64,000 nt of DNA from Chloracidobacterium sp. Lineage in GTDB: Bacteria; Acidobacteriota; Blastocatellia; Pyrinomonadales; Pyrinomonadaceae. The stretch is from NCBI GenBank assembly GCA_016712045.1, contig JADJRV010000001.1:1-64000 (forward strand), read 5' to 3'. Both the position numbers and the translations under genes were made by a program. This document shows positions 61,914-64,000 of the stretch, one piece after another. The stretch's first letter is position 1. Each line of letters begins with the position of its first letter. The notes beneath the pieces were generated by a model, which was not told the DNA's origin, made no database searches, and saw nothing but the letters and a program-made list of their open reading frames with translations.

Positions 61914-61988
61914 GCGAATTACGAATTATGAATTACGAATTACGAAATTTCAGACGCTCGTAATTCGTATTTGTTAATTCGTAAATTG
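61914..61988. repeat. Inverted 7-bp-period array (GAATTAC unit) before the malic enzyme gene
   Basis: GAATTAC-GAATTAT-GAATTAC-GAATTAC-GAAATTT and, opposed, GTAATTCGTATTTGTTAATTCG are arms of an AT-rich heptamer array. It folds into a hairpin around TCAGACGCTC. It ends about 4 bp before the ATG of the malic enzyme gene and leaves no room for a classical ribosome binding site. Confidence 0.75.
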
Positions 61989-61992
61989 TTCT

Positions 61993-63446
61993 ATGCCTAA
62001 CACACCAACACCTAACGCCAGTTATAGCCTTACACTTCGTGTAAAGATACAGAATCAGCCCGGTAAACTCGGCGAGATCACCACGGCCATCGGCAAGGCC
62101 GGGGGCGATATTGAGGGTATCGACATCGTCAGCGTCGGCAAAGATTATCTGGTCCGCGACATTACGGTAAATGCCGCGAGCGAGCATCACGCTAAAGAGA
62201 TCGTTGATTCGGTACAAAGTATTGACGGCGTCGAGGTCGCAAACGTCAGCGACCGCACGTTTTTGATGCATCTCGGCGGCAAGATCGAGGTTACGTCGAA
62301 AATGCAGCTCAAGACCCGCTCGGACCTGTCGATGGCATACACCCGGGCGTCGCCCGCATCTGCGAAGCCATCGCCAAAGACCCCGAAAAGGCCTATAACC
62401 TGACCATTAAAAAGAACATGGTCGCCGTCGTATCTGATGGAACCGCCGTGCTGGGCTTGGGCGACATCGGCCCCGCCGCAGCGATGCCCGTGATGGAGGG
62501 CAAGTGTCAGCTGTTCAAAGAATTTGGCGGCGTCGATGCGTTTCCGATCTGCCTGAACACCAAGGACCCGCACGAGATCATCGAGACGATCAAAAATATC
62601 TCGGTGGCGTTTGGCGGGATAAATCTTGAGGACATCTCGGCCCCGCGTTGCTTTGAGATCGAGGAGCGTTTGAAAGAAGAGCTTGATATTCCGGTGTTTC
62701 ACGACGACCAGCACGGCACCGCCGTTGTCGTGCTTGCCGCCCTCATCAATGCTCTCAAGATCACCGGCAAGCGGATGGAGGACATCAAGCTTGTCGTCAA
62801 CGGCATCGGAGCAGCGGGTGTTGCGTGCAGCAAGATCGTGATGGCCGCCGGTGTGAAAAACATCATCGGCTGCGACACGACCGGTGCGATATACGAGGGC
62901 CGCAAAGAGAATATGAACTGGGTCAAGGATTGGTACGCACGCAACACCAACCCCGACAATGAGCAAGGCACCGTACACGAGGTCATCAAGGGTGCGGACG
63001 TTTTCTTTGGATTGTCGGCCCCTAACCTGCTGACGCCCGCCGACCTCGACACGATGGCAAAAGACCCGATCGTCTTTGCGATGTCTAACCCGACCCCCGA
63101 GATCATGCCCGAGGACGCCGCCGGACACGTCGCCGTAATGGCGACCGGGCGCTCGGACTATCCGAATCAGATCAACAACGTGCTCTGCTTTCCCGGCATC
63201 TTTCGCGGAGCTTTGAATTGCAGGGCTTCGCGGATCAACGAGGCGATGAAACTCGCCGCCGCCCACGCCATTGCCAACATCATTGGCCCCGACGAACTGC
63301 ACCCCGACTACATCATCCCGTCGGTCTTTGACCGCCGAGTCGCCGAGGCAGTTGCTCAAAAGGTCGAAGAGGCGGCGTACGAAACGGGCGTCGCACGGCG
63401 TCACCGCTCGACGGCAGATTCCGAATTTTCGGCTGCTCCTTATTAA
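61993..63446 (+). CDS. NAD(P)-dependent malic enzyme with N-terminal ACT domain, one frameshift
   Basis: The enzyme decarboxylates malate to pyruvate. An ACT-type regulatory domain (residues about 10-90: LTLRVKIQNQPGKLGEITTAIGKAGGDIEGIDIV) is fused to the catalytic part. The latter begins KTRSDLSMAYTPGVARICEAIA, and the frame breaks here near 62342 where one base appears missing. It continues with VSDGTAVLGLGDIGPAAAMPVMEGK, PVFHDDQHGTAVV and the Rossmann loop NGIGAAGVACSKI. ALSNPTPE-type FAMSNPTPEIMPEDA follows. Repaired length is about 485 residues. The ATG at 61993 directly follows a 7-bp repeat array. ACT fusions are known in archaeal and Gram-positive-type malic enzymes. Confidence 0.9.
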
Positions 63447-63497
63447 AATACGTAACTAATACAAACTGCCGGCCGAGGGTCTGTTAACATTCAATAG

Positions 63498-64000
63498 ATG
63501 CGGACAGTGATCAAAGAAAGATATCACCTGCTGGGCGTTGAGGAGGTTGCCAATGCCATCACTCACGGCCTCGGCCTTTTGCTAAGCATCGTGGGGTTTG
63601 TCTTTGTGGTTACAATGGCGGCGCTCAGCGGCGACCGTTGGCAGATAGGCTGTGCGGTCGTTTACGGCACTTCGCTCGTCGCGCTATACGCCGCATCTAC
63701 GCTTTATCACACCGCCGTCGGCGAAAAGGCAAAGCTCCGGCTACAGCTCGTCGATCATTGCTGTATTTATTTGCTGATAGCAGGTAGTTATACCCCGTTC
63801 GCACTGATCCCCTTGCGAAACGGCATCGGGCCGTATTTGTTTACGTTTGCGTGGGCGTTTGCGGCGGTCGGGATATCGATGAAGCTGTTTATGAACGTGC
63901 GTTCGGGGCCGCTGTCAGCGATCACTTACTTGCTGATGGGTTGGGTCGGACTCGTGGCCGTCCAGCCGCTGTATGAAACAGTCGGATTTGTGCCGATGGC
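63498..64000 (+). CDS. Hemolysin III/YqfA-family membrane protein (truncated by window end)
   Basis: From the ATG at 63498 the sequence reads MRTVIKERYHLLGVEEVANA and then ITHGLGLLLSIVGFVFVV, YGTSLVALYAASTLYHT and LVDHCCIYLLIAGSYTPFAL. It continues with LFTFAWAFAAVGISMKLF. The motifs EEVANAITHG, STLYH and DHxxIYLLIAGSYTP are the hallmark of the YqfA/HlyIII (PAQR-like) family of seven-helix membrane proteins with metal-binding His and Asp. About 168 residues are visible of about 215 expected; the rest lies beyond the window. Haemolytic function is not assured by the name. Confidence 0.92.
   Translation, partial: MRTVIKERYHLLGVEEVANAITHGLGLLLSIVGFVFVVTMAALSGDRWQIGCAVVYGTSLVALYAASTLYHTAVGEKAKLRLQLVDHCCIYLLIAGSYTPFALIPLRNGIGPYLFTFAWAFAAVGISMKLFMNVRSGPLSAITYLLMGWVGLVAVQPLYETVGFVPM

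Noticed and set aside
62187..63404. 405-codon open frame on the minus strand
   Set aside because: It is a mirror of the malic enzyme coding region; the plus strand carries clear catalytic motifs and the minus-strand translation is low-complexity without domains.

Overview
The window reads as a chromosomal segment of a Gram-negative bacterium. It encodes many lipoproteins, an OmpA-family envelope protein, a PilT ATPase and a multihaem c-type cytochrome. Gene content and order resemble Acidobacteriota, most likely class Blastocatellia (Pyrinomonadales-like): ispE, tRNA-Gln, prs, rplY, pth, rpsF, rpsR, rplI and dnaB in a row, a DUF2911 protein, large secreted TPR proteins, and a cyanophycin synthetase/cyanophycinase pair. 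The taxonomy is inference from recognised proteins; no rRNA gene is present.

Layout. 0-4.7 kb: a class I aminotransferase, a large unknown exported protein broken by frameshifts, and a small lipoprotein. 4.7-7.7 kb: a UvrD/PcrA helicase and an isochorismatase-like hydrolase, both heavily frameshifted. 7.7-12.6 kb: thioesterase, tRNA-Gln(CTG), smpB, pepA, a lipoprotein and sucC. 12.7-21.1 kb: a minus-strand housekeeping block (NagX/DUF5009-like acyltransferase, DinB/YfiT, dnaB, rplI, rpsR, rpsF, pth, rplY, prs, tRNA-Gln(TTG), ispE). 21.2-24.4 kb: a CAP-domain secreted protein behind a probable c-di-GMP-I riboswitch, diverging from a frameshifted copper-type P1B ATPase. 24.5-29.3 kb: a cyanophycin-turnover locus (isoaspartyl peptidase, cphA, cphB) interrupted by an artefact-like poly-C/G tract. 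29.4-41.8 kb: carB, a B-lectin protein, an OmpA lipoprotein, a serine hydrolase, and two TPR paralogues flanking murB. 42-51 kb: an EF-G paralogue, several small exported proteins, a tetrahaem cytochrome, a class A beta-lactamase lipoprotein and a beta-propeller protein. 51-64 kb: pilT, rpsA, HU, HIT, membrane proteins, PgpH-type HD hydrolase, hflX, a DUF433/DUF5615 toxin-antitoxin pair, malic enzyme and a truncated hemolysin III-like gene.

The most unusual feature is the non-coding architecture. Degenerate short-period tandem arrays, with 9-bp units (CACGAAAxx) or 7-bp units (such as GGACTTG, GAATTAC, ATTTCAA, GTCAGTG), are mostly laid out as inverted repeats that would fold into hairpins. 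Three full 9-mer palindromes exactly fill the 78-89 bp gaps between convergent genes and stop within about 5 bp of both stop codons. Half copies sit at the ends of single genes. In two genes (carB and the thioesterase) the array has become the C-terminal codons. A separate REP-like 20-bp palindrome (CCGCCTGCGTNAGCNGGNGG) lies inside reading frames, and twice coincides with a frameshift.

At least nine loci carry frameshifts, including genes usually essential such as ispE. Together with the C/G-only tract and an A/T homopolymer patch, this suggests locally poor consensus sequence. Broken genes here should not be taken as true pseudogenes without read-level checking.
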